From Flavobacteriaceae bacterium (GTDB lineage Bacteria > Bacteroidota > Bacteroidia > Flavobacteriales > Flavobacteriaceae): a DNA stretch of 38,341 bases. How positions within the stretch are numbered: the stretch's first letter is position 1; every line of letters begins with the position of its first letter. The notes under the pieces are model-generated. The model was given only the letters and a program-made list of their open reading frames with translations, did no database searches and was not told the origin of the DNA. Positions 1 through 8,065 of the stretch are shown piece by piece. Location: NCBI GenBank assembly GCA_947456815.1, contig CANGTL010000024.1, positions 1 through 38,341 on the forward strand. Reading direction: 5' to 3'. The position numbers and the translations under genes were made by a program.

Positions 1-603
1 AGAAATATGCCGTTAGAAGGCGATTCTAATTTTGATGGTTTGAAAAAGGCCTATGCCAACGGAATCGAATTGCGAGGAAAAACTTTGGGTATTATTGGTT
101 TCGGACGCATTGGTCAAGCAACGGCAAAAATGGCGCTGGGATTGGGAATGCGAGTGATTGCTGCCGATAAATATGTAGACAATGCTGAAATTAGAGTTGA
201 TTTTTACAACAACCAATTTATCAATGTCGATATCGTTACCGAACCAATTGAAGATTTATTAAAGCATGCCGATTTTATTACGCTACACGTTCCCGCTCAA
301 GATGGCTATGTGATTGGTCGCGATGAAATTGCTGTGATGAAAGACAATGTCGGAATCATCAACTGCTCTCGTGGTGGTGTGATTGACGAAGTGGCGCTGA
401 TTGAAGGTTTAGATGCTGGAAAAATACTGTTTGCAGGTTTGGACGTTTTTGAAAACGAGCCAACGCCAGAAATCAAAATCTTGATGCATCCAAAAATTTC
501 GTTGACGCCTCATATCGGAGCCGCTACGTTGGAAGCTCAGGATAGAATTGGAACTGAATTGGCAGAGCAAATTAGTAGCATTATGAAATCGGAGAAAGTG
601 TAA
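1..603 (+). CDS. serA: D-3-phosphoglycerate dehydrogenase, 3' part (start lies before the window)
   Basis: This NAD-dependent 2-hydroxyacid dehydrogenase is most likely phosphoglycerate dehydrogenase, the first step of serine synthesis (3-phosphoglycerate to 3-phosphohydroxypyruvate), in the cytoplasm. The reading frame is open from base 1, so the Met codon at 7 is internal. The Rossmann motif GIIGFGRIGQA lies near 88-120. The motif NCSRGGVIDE, which carries the catalytic Arg region's neighbour, is near 361-390. The catalytic His is in LTPHIGAAT near 500-525. The protein ends soon after the dehydrogenase domain, so there is no C-terminal ACT domain and this is the short form. Other 2-hydroxyacid dehydrogenases share these motifs, and the substrate-binding N-terminus is not visible, so the exact substrate is inferred. 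Confidence 0.85.
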   Translation, partial: RNMPLEGDSNFDGLKKAYANGIELRGKTLGIIGFGRIGQATAKMALGLGMRVIAADKYVDNAEIRVDFYNNQFINVDIVTEPIEDLLKHADFITLHVPAQDGYVIGRDEIAVMKDNVGIINCSRGGVIDEVALIEGLDAGKILFAGLDVFENEPTPEIKILMHPKISLTPHIGAATLEAQDRIGTELAEQISSIMKSEKV

Positions 604-626
604 TTTACTTTTTTTGTAAATCATAG

Positions 627-656
627 AAAGTCAGGCTTAATGCTTGACTTTTTTTT
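627..656 (+). terminator. Rho-independent terminator after serA
   Basis: A 10-bp stem (627-636 with 642-651, one G-T pair) with a 5-nt loop is followed by a run of T to 656. It lies 24 bases past the serA stop and ends that transcript. Confidence 0.8.
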
Positions 657-698
657 GTTTACATTTTTCGAGACAAGTCATTTCAATTTGATTTTTGC

Positions 699-706
699 TA
701 ACTTTG
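699..706 (+). promoter_or_regulatory. Bacteroidetes -7 element (TAACTTTG)
   Basis: It matches the Bacteroidetes TAnnTTTG consensus exactly and lies 26 bases before the ATG at 733. No good TTG -33 element sits 17-23 bp upstream. It supports the start at 733 rather than the earlier in-frame codon at 640, which lies inside the serA terminator. Confidence 0.5.
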
Positions 707-732
707 AAATCCAACCTTTAAAATTCAAAGCT

Positions 733-1290
733 ATGTTTGAACAATTAACACAATTAGTACAACAGTTCGGTCAGGATTCAGTAGTCAAAAACGATGCGGT
801 TCCCAACGAACAAAATGAAGCGGTGATGAATGAAGCAAGTAGTTCGATTCTTGATGGATTAAAAAATATGGTCGCAGAAGGAAATGTTTCAGACGTGGCA
901 AGCTTAATTAATGGAAATTCAACTGCTGATTCGAATAATCCAGTGGTGCAAAAATTGAAAGAACAATTGACTGGCAATTTGGGTGAAAAATTTGGTTTAA
1001 GTAGCGACGCAGCGTCTGGTGTTGCAGGCAACTTGATTCCCAAAGTACTAGGCTCATTAGTTGGAAATGCCAAAGACCCAAATCATAAAGGTTTTGAAGT
1101 TTCGGATTTAGTAGATGCTATCTCGGGAGGAAATGGCAATTCAGGTTTGATGGATGCTGTATCTAAATATGGAGGCCAATTTGGTTTAGATCAAAATGCG
1201 GATGGAAAAGTAGATATAAGCGATGCCATGGCAGCAGTAAACAAAAAAGGTGGGATTGGCGGCTTACTGGGAAAACTTTTTGGAAGATAA
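733..1290 (+). CDS. Small Asn/Gly-rich protein with a C-terminal EF-hand-like calcium site (DUF937-like)
   Basis: This is a 185-residue soluble protein of unknown function with no signal peptide. The N-terminal half is rich in Asn, Ser and Gln. The middle (about 75-125) contains helical segments with Gly-Leu-Ser repeats that resemble DUF937-type proteins. Near the C-terminus is a calcium-loop sequence, DQNADGKVDISDA, with acidic or Asn residues at the spacing of an EF-hand or dockerin loop, followed by a Gly-rich tail GGIGGLLGKLFGR. The start at 733 follows a -7 element by 26 bases. An upstream in-frame codon at 640 would put the start inside the terminator hairpin of serA. The gene stands alone. 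The family call is from memory of the pattern and is tentative; the calcium loop is directly visible. Confidence 0.75.
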   Translation: MFEQLTQLVQQFGQDSVVKNDAVPNEQNEAVMNEASSSILDGLKNMVAEGNVSDVASLINGNSTADSNNPVVQKLKEQLTGNLGEKFGLSSDAASGVAGNLIPKVLGSLVGNAKDPNHKGFEVSDLVDAISGGNGNSGLMDAVSKYGGQFGLDQNADGKVDISDAMAAVNKKGGIGGLLGKLFGR

Positions 1291-1411
1291 CATTAATTAG
1301 TCGACAAAATAAAGATAAAAAACGAGGGAAATACTTGGTTTTTTTTGTTAAAACTACGCTCCTTAACATTTTTGCACAATCCTTTCGCTAACTTTAGACA
1401 AAGAATTGGCC

Positions 1412-1828
1412 ATGAAAAATATAGCGTTCTCGTTTTTTGTTTTGCTATTGATTTGCTGCTGCTCGCAAAAGAAAACATTAGTTACTTCTAATTCTGCTGC
1501 TAAAGCTATAGCAACCACAAAAAAAGATACGATTAGGATTGCAAATGATTCTTTGCAATATGAAATCATCATCATAGAACCTGGTTTCGAAGCTTGGCTA
1601 ACCACTCAAAAACCTCGAAATTATTACTCCTTAATTTTTTTAGAAAATCGAAACATCCGATTTGTAACCGAATGGAACAATCGTGTGGCACAGCCGCATC
1701 GTTTTGATCCAACTTTTTATGAAATGCGCATTGATTACTTCACTTCTATTCATTATGGTTATGAAGTTAATTATTTATTGTACCATTATTTTATGTACTT
1801 CCAAAATAGATACAAACAGCGATTGTGA
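1412..1828 (+). CDS. Hypothetical lipoprotein, DUF6146-like
   Basis: This predicted lipoprotein of 138 residues has a hydrophobic signal sequence ending in a Cys-rich lipobox (LLICCCS), so the mature protein is probably lipid-anchored at Cys in the cell envelope. The C-terminal half has a conserved-looking block with EWNNRV, YEM and GYEVNYLLY, which I associate with the flavobacterial DUF6146 family. Its function is unknown. The ATG at 1412 is chosen over an in-frame TTG two codons upstream. A -7-like element TAACTTTA lies at 1389-1396. The gene is probably monocistronic or leads into the next small gene, which has its own promoter overlapping this gene's stop. Confidence 0.75.
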   Translation: MKNIAFSFFVLLLICCCSQKKTLVTSNSAAKAIATTKKDTIRIANDSLQYEIIIIEPGFEAWLTTQKPRNYYSLIFLENRNIRFVTEWNNRVAQPHRFDPTFYEMRIDYFTSIHYGYEVNYLLYHYFMYFQNRYKQRL

Positions 1829-1849
1829 CCATTTTCTCTCTTATATTTG
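1823..1849 (+). promoter_or_regulatory. Promoter TTG-N16-TATATTTG
   Basis: The TTG at 1823-1825 and the perfect -7 element TATATTTG at 1842-1849 are 16 bp apart. They overlap the end of the preceding lipoprotein gene and lie 17 bases before the ATG at 1867. Confidence 0.6.
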
Positions 1850-1866
1850 CAGTCAATTTTTAGGTT

Positions 1867-2184
1867 ATGTCAAGTTTTAAAGAACGCTGGGGAATTCAAT
1901 CGAATTTTCAACTTACTATTATCATTGTAGTTTTTGCGATTACTGGATCGGCATCGGCGTGGCTATCCAAACCATTTTGTCTTTTACTTGGCATTACAAA
2001 AGAAGATTTAGGGCTTTGGTTTACTCCTATTCGATTGTTATTAATTTTCCCCATTTACCAAGTTCTTTTGGTAGCCATTGGTTTTTTGTTCGGCCAATTT
2101 TCGTTCTTTTGGGCATTTGAAAAGAAAATGTTGCGCAGCATGAAATTGGGTTTTTTACTGCCGAAAGAAAATGATTCAAAATAA
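1867..2184 (+). CDS. Small inner-membrane protein, DUF6787-like
   Basis: This is a 105-residue protein with two predicted membrane helices, at about residues 17-38 and 52-78, joined by a short loop. The tail is basic and cytoplasmic. The sequence starts with a WGI.SNFQL motif followed by IVVFAITGSASAWLSKP, a pattern I recall from the uncharacterised flavobacterial DUF6787 family. It has no catalytic motif. A strong -7 element sits 17 bases upstream, so it is transcribed on its own. It ends at a bidirectional terminator shared with folE. Confidence 0.75.
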   Translation: MSSFKERWGIQSNFQLTIIIVVFAITGSASAWLSKPFCLLLGITKEDLGLWFTPIRLLLIFPIYQVLLVAIGFLFGQFSFFWAFEKKMLRSMKLGFLLPKENDSK

Positions 2185-2213
2185 AAAACGCCTTGGTTAG
2201 AAGGCGCTTTTCA
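2183..2213. terminator. Bidirectional terminator between the small membrane protein gene and folE
   Basis: A perfect inverted repeat CGCCTT/AAGGCG (2189-2194 with 2201-2206) has A-rich sequence on its left and T-rich sequence on its right. It can therefore terminate transcripts arriving from both sides. Confidence 0.75.
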
Positions 2214-2232
2214 AATAATAGTTAGTAGGTTG

Positions 2233-2904
2233 TTACTTTTCAGTTTTCAACATATTAAAAAAGTCATTTCGATTTTCTTTCTCGTTAAAAATTCCGCCAT
2301 ATTGCAAAGTAGAAGTATAACTAGATTCGTCTTTAATGCCTCGACTTGACACACATAAATGCGTCGCTTCTACCACAATGATTACATTTTCTGTTTGCAA
2401 CGCTGATTTCAATTCGTTGAAAATCTGCATAATCATTCGCTCTTGAACTTGAGGTCGACGTGCATAATAATCTACAATCCGGTTCAGCTTTGAAAGTCCA
2501 ATTACTTTCCCGCTAGAAACGTAACCGATATGGGCTTTTCCGATGATGGGCAAAAAGTGGTGTTCACAAGTTGAATTGAAAGTAATATTGGCTTCAACCA
2601 ACATTTTATCGTAATGATAACTATTGTCAAATACCGACAATTTAGGTTTGTTCTTTGGATCGAGTCCACTAAAGATTTCTTCTACAAACATCTTTGCCAC
2701 GCGATGCGGTGTACCACGGAGACTGTCATCGGTCATATCAAGACCCAATTCTTCCATAATAATTTGAAAATGTTTTTCAATCACCGCTTTTTTTTGTGCG
2801 TTTGTCTTTTCAAAAGCATCTGGTCGCAATGGCGTTTCCGCGGATGACATTTGATGTTCATCGCCTATAATTTCAAAAATTTCCTTTTCCGTTAACGTAT
2901 TCAT
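2233..2904 (-). CDS. folE: GTP cyclohydrolase I
   Basis: It converts GTP to 7,8-dihydroneopterin triphosphate, the first step of folate/tetrahydropterin synthesis, as a cytoplasmic Zn-dependent decamer. The 223-residue length is normal. The Zn ligands are visible: Cys113 and His116 in STCEHHFLP, and Cys184 in THLCVSSRG, matching Cys110/His113/Cys181 of the E. coli enzyme. Other family signatures are GTPHRVAKM (64-72), GYVSSGKVIGLSKL (127-140) and YARRPQVQERM (147-157). The first 35 or so residues are a variable extension. The gene starts 19 bases after msrA ends, on the same strand, so the two are probably one transcript. It ends at a terminator shared with the convergent gene. Confidence 0.97.
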   Translation of the reverse strand: MNTLTEKEIFEIIGDEHQMSSAETPLRPDAFEKTNAQKKAVIEKHFQIIMEELGLDMTDDSLRGTPHRVAKMFVEEIFSGLDPKNKPKLSVFDNSYHYDKMLVEANITFNSTCEHHFLPIIGKAHIGYVSSGKVIGLSKLNRIVDYYARRPQVQERMIMQIFNELKSALQTENVIIVVEATHLCVSSRGIKDESSYTSTLQYGGIFNEKENRNDFFNMLKTEK

Positions 2905-2923
2905 ATTTAATTTTTTAGATGCT

Positions 2924-3493
2924 TTATTTTTTGAGCTTGGATGAAAATAGCGTTTGCAGTTTCTCCATTTTAGGTGTAATTACGTATGAACAGTAACCTA
3001 ATGACTTATTGAGATTGTAATAATTCTGATGATAATCTTCCGCTACGTAAAAATAACTCGCCTCTGATATTTTGGTCACAATTGGTTTTTCAAAAGTTTT
3101 TGCCGAAGTCAATAATTCTTTATATTCTTCTGCGAATTGTCGTTGATGCTCATTGTGATAAAAAACCTCACTGCGGTACTGTGTTCCGAAGTCATTTCCC
3201 TGACGGTTTAAGGTTGTAGGATCATGAGTCGCAAAAAAAACATGCAGCAAGTCGCTAAAAGAAATTTTGTTAGTGTCAAATGTAATTTGCACCGCTTCTG
3301 CATGTCCTGTTTCTCCCGTGCAAATCTCCTTGTAGGTAGGATTCACCGTTTTTCCTCCGATATATCCCGAAACAACACTTTCAACACCGTCTAGCGACAA
3401 GAAGACTGCTTCTGTGCACCAGAAACAACCACCTGCAAAAGTTGCCACTTCGCGTGTAGGTTTTAATTTACTTCCGTTTAAATTGATTGCCAT
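2924..3493 (-). CDS. msrA: Peptide-methionine (S)-S-oxide reductase
   Basis: It reduces methionine S-sulfoxide in damaged proteins, using thioredoxin. The MsrA active-site motif GGCFWCTEAVF is near the N-terminus. A second Cys in the C-terminal LGYCSYVITP is placed to act as the resolving residue. Family blocks SGYIGGKTVNPTYKEIC, HAEAVQITFD and the DHQN-like EDYHQNYY are present. I chose the ATG at 3493 (189 aa) over the in-frame ATG at 3526 (200 aa). The -7 element at 3537-3544 would place transcription start at about 3530, leaving almost no leader for the longer form, and the extra residues are not typical of the family. It is the first gene of the msrA-folE operon. Confidence 0.95.
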   Translation of the reverse strand: MAINLNGSKLKPTREVATFAGGCFWCTEAVFLSLDGVESVVSGYIGGKTVNPTYKEICTGETGHAEAVQITFDTNKISFSDLLHVFFATHDPTTLNRQGNDFGTQYRSEVFYHNEHQRQFAEEYKELLTSAKTFEKPIVTKISEASYFYVAEDYHQNYYNLNKSLGYCSYVITPKMEKLQTLFSSKLKK

Positions 3494-3536
3494 AAATTTT
3501 AAGGAATGATTTAGGTTGAAAACCATTTCTGTTTAA

Positions 3537-3544
3537 CAAAAGTA
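3537..3544 (-). promoter_or_regulatory. -7 element (TACTTTTG on minus) for msrA-folE
   Basis: This is a perfect TAnnTTTG match on the minus strand, 44 bases upstream of the chosen msrA start. The -33 position has no convincing TTG. It bears on the msrA start choice. Confidence 0.5.
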
Positions 3545-3682
3545 ACCAAAAATTAAACAATAAAATCTATTTAACTTTTATTTATTATTTGTTGTCTTGG
3601 ATCTTTTAATCGCAAACCCCTTTTGTTGTAAACTTCTCCGATAATTCTAAAAAACTTTGTTTCTTTGTGGAAACCGTTTGAA

Positions 3683-4345
3683 ATGATTCACGCTAAAAAT
3701 ATTACGAAATCTTATGATCAACTTCAAGTCTTGAAAGGCGTTGATTTGGATATCAATAAAGGTGAAATCGTTTCCATCGTTGGTGCTTCTGGCGCAGGAA
3801 AAACAACCCTTCTGCAAATTCTTGGAACCCTAGATCGACCGACACCTTCGACGGAAACGGTGTTACAAATCAACGGCGAAGATGTGTTGAAAATGAATGA
3901 CAAAACTTTGTCACAATTCAGAAACTTGCATTTGGGTTTCATTTTTCAATTTCATCAACTGTTACCGGAATTTAGTGCTTTGGAAAATGTTTGTATTCCG
4001 GCTTTTATCGCTAATAAAAACAAAAAAGAAACAGAAGTCGAAGCCATAAAACTGCTGGAATACCTTGGCTTAGCTGACCGAATTCATCACAAACCCAATG
4101 CGCTTTCTGGCGGAGAGCAGCAGCGTGTAGCGGTAGCAAGAGCCTTAATCAATAAACCGGCTATTATTTTCGCAGATGAACCTTCAGGAAACTTAGATAC
4201 CACGTCCGCTGAGAACCTGCATCAGTTATTTTTTGATCTTCGCGATAATTTCGGGCAAACCTTCGTTATTGTGACCCACAACGAAGAACTAGCAAACATG
4301 GCCGACCGAAAACTCACCATGGTTGATGGCAAAATTTCCTCTTAG
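3683..4345 (+). CDS. ABC transporter ATP-binding protein, LolD family
   Basis: This 220-residue ABC ATPase is of the LolD/MacB-type subfamily, which drives substrate release or extraction from the inner membrane; LolD works in lipoprotein export. Walker A is GASGAGKTT (34-42) and the Q-loop is [10 protein letters not shown] (Gln89). The signature is [15 protein letters not shown] (141-155), Walker B is [12 protein letters not shown] (161-172), and the H-loop His is residue 199. [16 protein letters not shown] and PSGNLD are typical of LolD. The ATG at 3683 is preferred over an in-frame TTG at 3665. No partner permease is adjacent, so the transporter partner must be encoded elsewhere. The next gene starts 6 bases downstream. 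Confidence 0.9.
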   Translation: MIHAKNITKSYDQLQVLKGVDLDINKGEIVSIVGASGAGKTTLLQILGTLDRPTPSTETVLQINGEDVLKMNDKTLSQFRNLHLGFIFQFHQLLPEFSALENVCIPAFIANKNKKETEVEAIKLLEYLGLADRIHHKPNALSGGEQQRVAVARALINKPAIIFADEPSGNLDTTSAENLHQLFFDLRDNFGQTFVIVTHNEELANMADRKLTMVDGKISS

Positions 4346-4350
4346 GCATC

Positions 4351-6048
4351 ATGCTACTTATATTACTAATATGGTGTTATCTAACAGTTACTTTTTATAA
4401 CTTCGGCTTAGCATTTAAGAAATTAGTACACATTAAAGAACTCGATGCGACACTGACTATCGTTTTGGGAATGTTTGGTGTTACTTTGTTCGCTAGTTTA
4501 TGGGCTATTTTTGGAAGAATCAATTATGAGTTTCAAATCGCCTTAGTACTTATTCAACTATTCGTTGTCGGCAAATATAAAAGTGAAATATCTTCTGCTT
4601 ACTCATTTATTTTGAAGAAAATTAAGCAGACAGACATTTACTTAAAGACCTTTTATTTCCTAACTTTTGTCGTCATTCTAATTCAGTCGGCTGGGAGCGC
4701 ATCTTTCGTCGACAATGAAACCTACTATTTGCAAACCATACAATGGCTCAATGAATATGGATTTGTGCCAGGTTTAGCCAATCTGCATATGTTCTTTGGG
4801 CAAACCTCGGGTTGGCATATTTTGCAGAGCGTTTTCTCATTTTCTTATTTTACAAACAAATGTAACGATCTCAACGGCTTTTGTTTGCTTTTGGGAATTG
4901 CATTTTCGATTGCTCAACTTGACACCTATTTCAAGAAAGGAAATCTTCACTCTTTATTAATCGGCCTTTTTGCAACTCTGATTGTGTTGCTTTTACCTTT
5001 TTCAAGCGTTCCATCTCCCGACTTGGCAGTTGTCGTTATTTCGCTTTTGCTTTTCTCATTTATTATAAGAAGCAAGGAAATTTCCACTCTTGATTCCATA
5101 CCAATTATTGCCTTCTTGGCATTCTTTATTGTTTATATCAAAATCTCCGCTTTGCCAATTTTGCTGTTACCATTACTATATTTTATCTTATACACCAATA
5201 AAAATAAACACAAAACTAAACCTACTCTGTTTGTCGGCATTTTAGTTCTGGTCCTATTTGTAATCAAAAACATCATACTAACCGGCTATCCTTTTTATCC
5301 TTCATCGCTATTTGCGCAATACTTCACCTTTGAAAATGCTATTCCAAATGCGCTTTACGAATTTTGGTGGAGTACATCAAAGAACTACGGATTTGTTGTA
5401 CCTCAAGACCAGTATTCCACGCTTTCTACTTTTGAGATTTTATTTCGATGGATATCGGAATCTTGGGTAATTCGTTCTATCACTTTGATCCTATTATCGC
5501 TCTTCATATTGGTTCCTTTTGCAATCAGTAGGTCAAAAAACAAAACGGCCTTTTGGATTATTTATGTAACCATGATTGTTCAAATCGTATTTTTGATTTT
5601 GACGGCGCCGCAATTCCGTTTTCTTTTGTCCTTTGTAATGTTCTTTGGATTGACATTACTTTCTTTTGTTTTGGTAAAAAAAACACCTATTTACCTTTCC
5701 TTATATATTGGTCTTATCGTTGCAAGTCTTTATATTATATTTCCAATTGCACTGGGAATCAATCACAACCGTGTAGACTTTTATCCGAAGTCATTTTCTC
5801 TCTCTCAAATTGTCATTCCAAAATCAAATTGCAATCTACGGGCTACATTTTCAAAAAAAACAAAGGGCAATCTGCAGTATTATTCACCAGATGAACATAG
5901 CTACATTTGGGTGACTGGAGATGGAAAATTACCTTGTGTCAATAGCAAGCAAATTGAATATTTCGAAAAAAAACTCGGATATTATCCGCAATTGCGTGGT
6001 GATAGCTTTTCAGAAGGATTTTACTCCAAAAAAATAGTAAAACCATGA
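4351..6048 (+). CDS. Large polytopic membrane protein, possibly GT-C-like (LIC_10190-like)
   Basis: This 565-residue integral membrane protein has about 11-13 hydrophobic helices covering roughly the first 480 residues, then a soluble C-terminal tail. After the third helix there is a short extracytoplasmic stretch with SFVDNETYYLQTIQWL (around 118-133), an acidic site in the first large loop as in GT-C glycosyltransferases, and a following GQTSGWH motif. I connect it with the LIC_10190-type membrane family. Function is unproven; a role in adding or moving a surface sugar is only inference from topology. It starts 6 bases after the LolD-like gene and overlaps the next gene by ATGA, so the three form one operon. 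Confidence 0.8.
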   Translation: MLLILLIWCYLTVTFYNFGLAFKKLVHIKELDATLTIVLGMFGVTLFASLWAIFGRINYEFQIALVLIQLFVVGKYKSEISSAYSFILKKIKQTDIYLKTFYFLTFVVILIQSAGSASFVDNETYYLQTIQWLNEYGFVPGLANLHMFFGQTSGWHILQSVFSFSYFTNKCNDLNGFCLLLGIAFSIAQLDTYFKKGNLHSLLIGLFATLIVLLLPFSSVPSPDLAVVVISLLLFSFIIRSKEISTLDSIPIIAFLAFFIVYIKISALPILLLPLLYFILYTNKNKHKTKPTLFVGILVLVLFVIKNIILTGYPFYPSSLFAQYFTFENAIPNALYEFWWSTSKNYGFVVPQDQYSTLSTFEILFRWISESWVIRSITLILLSLFILVPFAISRSKNKTAFWIIYVTMIVQIVFLILTAPQFRFLLSFVMFFGLTLLSFVLVKKTPIYLSLYIGLIVASLYIIFPIALGINHNRVDFYPKSFSLSQIVIPKSNCNLRATFSKKTKGNLQYYSPDEHSYIWVTGDGKLPCVNSKQIEYFEKKLGYYPQLRGDSFSEGFYSKKIVKP

Positions 6049-6809
6049 CCCTAAAAGAACTCCACGAATTTCTCGAAGAAAAAGTGATACAATATAATAC
6101 GCCACAATTTATCGAAAGTGATCCGATACAAATTCCACATTTATACACCATAAAAGAAGATATTGAAATCGCTGGATTTCTCACCGCTACTATTTCGTGG
6201 GGCAATCGAAAGATGATACTAAAAAATGCGCATAGGATGATGCAATTACTAGGAAATACACCTTACGACTTCGTCATGTCGCATACCGAAACCGATTTGG
6301 AGCGCTTGGAAAACTTTGTTCATCGGACATTCAATGGGCAAGATTTTTCAACTTTCATCAAAGGCTTGAAGCATATTTATCAAATCCACGGTGGATTGGA
6401 ATCGGTTTTTGCGTTGCATCAGGAAGAAGAAAGTTTGCAAAAAAGCATTCACGAATTAAAGTCCTTATTCTTTGAAATCAATCATAAAAATCGAACACAA
6501 AAGCACATTTCGGATCCTTACAATAATTCTGCGGCAAAACGCATCAATATGTATTTACGATGGATGGTTCGTCAAGACCATGCGGGCGTGGATTTGGGTA
6601 TTTGGAAAAGTATTGCTCCATCCAAACTTTCTTGTCCTTTAGACGTCCACTCTGGTAACGTTGCGCGAAAACTAGGATTGCTAGAACGCAAACAAAATGA
6701 CGGAAAAGCACTGTCAGAATTAGACACTAATCTTCGCAAACTCGACAAAAACGACCCTGTAAAATATGATTTTGCACTATTTGGATTGGGTGTTTTTGAA
6801 AATTTTTAG
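6045..6809 (+). CDS. TIGR02757/DUF2400-like protein of unknown function
   Basis: This 254-residue soluble protein matches the pattern of the TIGR02757 (DUF2400) family, common in Bacteroidota. The family hallmarks seen are ISWGNRK (50-56), SDPYNNSAAKRINMYLRWMVRQD (about 156-178), PLDVHSGNVARKLGLL and the C-terminal DPVKYDFALFGLGVFE. The LDVH...R.LGL block resembles the region around the catalytic Asp of HhH-GPD DNA glycosylases, but no helix-hairpin-helix with a Lys is clear, so a DNA-repair role is speculation. Its start codon overlaps the stop of the upstream membrane protein gene (ATGA). Confidence 0.85.
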   Translation: MTLKELHEFLEEKVIQYNTPQFIESDPIQIPHLYTIKEDIEIAGFLTATISWGNRKMILKNAHRMMQLLGNTPYDFVMSHTETDLERLENFVHRTFNGQDFSTFIKGLKHIYQIHGGLESVFALHQEEESLQKSIHELKSLFFEINHKNRTQKHISDPYNNSAAKRINMYLRWMVRQDHAGVDLGIWKSIAPSKLSCPLDVHSGNVARKLGLLERKQNDGKALSELDTNLRKLDKNDPVKYDFALFGLGVFENF

Positions 6810-6977
6810 AAAAGCCACTTGTTTCCTTTTTTGCTTATTTCCAAAAAGTTACTACAAAATCACGTTTTAAGGTAGGGTAAATAAAATGTTAATTGTTTAA
6901 AACACTAGGTTTATCTATTGCTTGTTTTACTAAATTCGCAGCGCCCTAATGCATTTTTTACAAAATCTTAACTTACG

Positions 6978-7991
6978 ATGAAATTACTCAAAAACAAAAA
7001 ATCTCTTGGAATTATTATCTTTTCCATGCTAGCGTCCAACGCTTTTACTTATTATTATATCGCTAAAAAAAAGAATGCTGACACGCAAAATGATATCTCG
7101 GCAGTTTCTACCGGTTCGTATAAAGTGCAAAGATTAGCTGGATTTAAGTATGTAAAGCCAATTTTGCTCGTCGATGATAAATACGAATCTGAAAATCTCA
7201 ATGGGCTCAAACAAAATGTAACAGGCATCATCGAAAATTACAAGAAAATCGGCGTTCTTAATTCAGCCTCTTTTTTCTTAAAGGAATTCAACGGCAATGG
7301 CTGGACTGGAACAAACGTAGACGAAAAATTTCTTCCAGGATCATTGATGAAAGTTCCTGAACTAATTGCTTATTTAAAAATGAATGAACTAAAGCCAGGT
7401 ACTTTAGATCGCGTAATTTCTTATGATAAAGTAAGTGATCTTGATCGTCATACAAATTTTAATTCAAATTCGATTCAAGTTGGAAATAAATACACTGTTC
7501 GAGAATTACTCAAATTCATGATTAAATATTCCGACAATCAAGCAACGAATTTGCTTAACGAAAACATAGATATAGAAATATTTGGAAAAGTATTTACTGA
7601 TCTTGGACTGGCAATTCCTGATTGGAAAGCTGGAAGCTATCCAATTTCAGCACGAGAGTATTCGATATTCATGAGAACATTGTATAACGGTAGTTATCTC
7701 AACAATGAAAATTCAGAAATTGGAGCACAATTACTTAGTGAATGTGATTTTAAACTTGGCTTATTTGCAGGATTACCAAAAGGAACCAAAGTTGCACACA
7801 AATTCGGTGAAGCTGGAAAAGTTAACGAACAGCAATTAAGCGAATCGGCTATTGTTTATCTTGATAATAATTGTTACGTGCTTACTATTATGACCGCAGG
7901 GAAAGACTACAAGCAACTTCCTAATATTATCAAAGAAATTTCTGCTGCAGTGTATCAATTTATGCAGATGAATCCAATACCAGCGAACTAG
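6978..7991 (+). CDS. Membrane-anchored serine hydrolase, class A beta-lactamase fold
   Basis: This 337-residue protein has a single N-terminal membrane anchor or uncleaved signal (about 8-28), followed by a periplasmic penicillin-recognising hydrolase domain. Active-site motifs are Ser122-Leu-Met-Lys125 (SxxK, in LPGSLMKVP), Ser185-Asp-Asn187 (the class A SDN triad), and Lys275-Phe-Gly277 in place of KTG. The Glu-x-x-Leu-Asn of the omega loop that deacylates beta-lactams is not seen after the SDN motif. It is therefore more likely a peptidase or esterase, or a slow penicillin-binding enzyme, than an efficient beta-lactamase. It stands alone, with 168 bases of non-coding DNA upstream in which no clear promoter is seen beyond a weak TAAATTCG at 6931-6938. 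Confidence 0.85.
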   Translation: MKLLKNKKSLGIIIFSMLASNAFTYYYIAKKKNADTQNDISAVSTGSYKVQRLAGFKYVKPILLVDDKYESENLNGLKQNVTGIIENYKKIGVLNSASFFLKEFNGNGWTGTNVDEKFLPGSLMKVPELIAYLKMNELKPGTLDRVISYDKVSDLDRHTNFNSNSIQVGNKYTVRELLKFMIKYSDNQATNLLNENIDIEIFGKVFTDLGLAIPDWKAGSYPISAREYSIFMRTLYNGSYLNNENSEIGAQLLSECDFKLGLFAGLPKGTKVAHKFGEAGKVNEQQLSESAIVYLDNNCYVLTIMTAGKDYKQLPNIIKEISAAVYQFMQMNPIPAN

Positions 7992-8041
7992 TCTCTTTAG
8001 AAGAGAATTGTGCGAAACTATTCTTAGTGCTTTAAAAAGCT

Positions 8042-8049
8042 TACCTTTG
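8042..8049 (+). promoter_or_regulatory. -7 element (TACCTTTG) of the DEAD-box helicase gene
   Basis: This is an exact TAnnTTTG match ending 16 bases before the ATG at 8066. No TTG lies at the right distance upstream. Confidence 0.5.
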
Positions 8050-8065
8050 CGCAAATTTAATCCTA

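Noticed and set aside
640..732. Upstream extension of the 733 gene to an in-frame start at 640
   Set aside because: It would begin inside the serA terminator hairpin and before the -7 element at 699-706.
6978..7991. Calling this gene an antibiotic-resistance beta-lactamase
   Set aside because: The Glu of the omega loop is not visible and KTG is altered.
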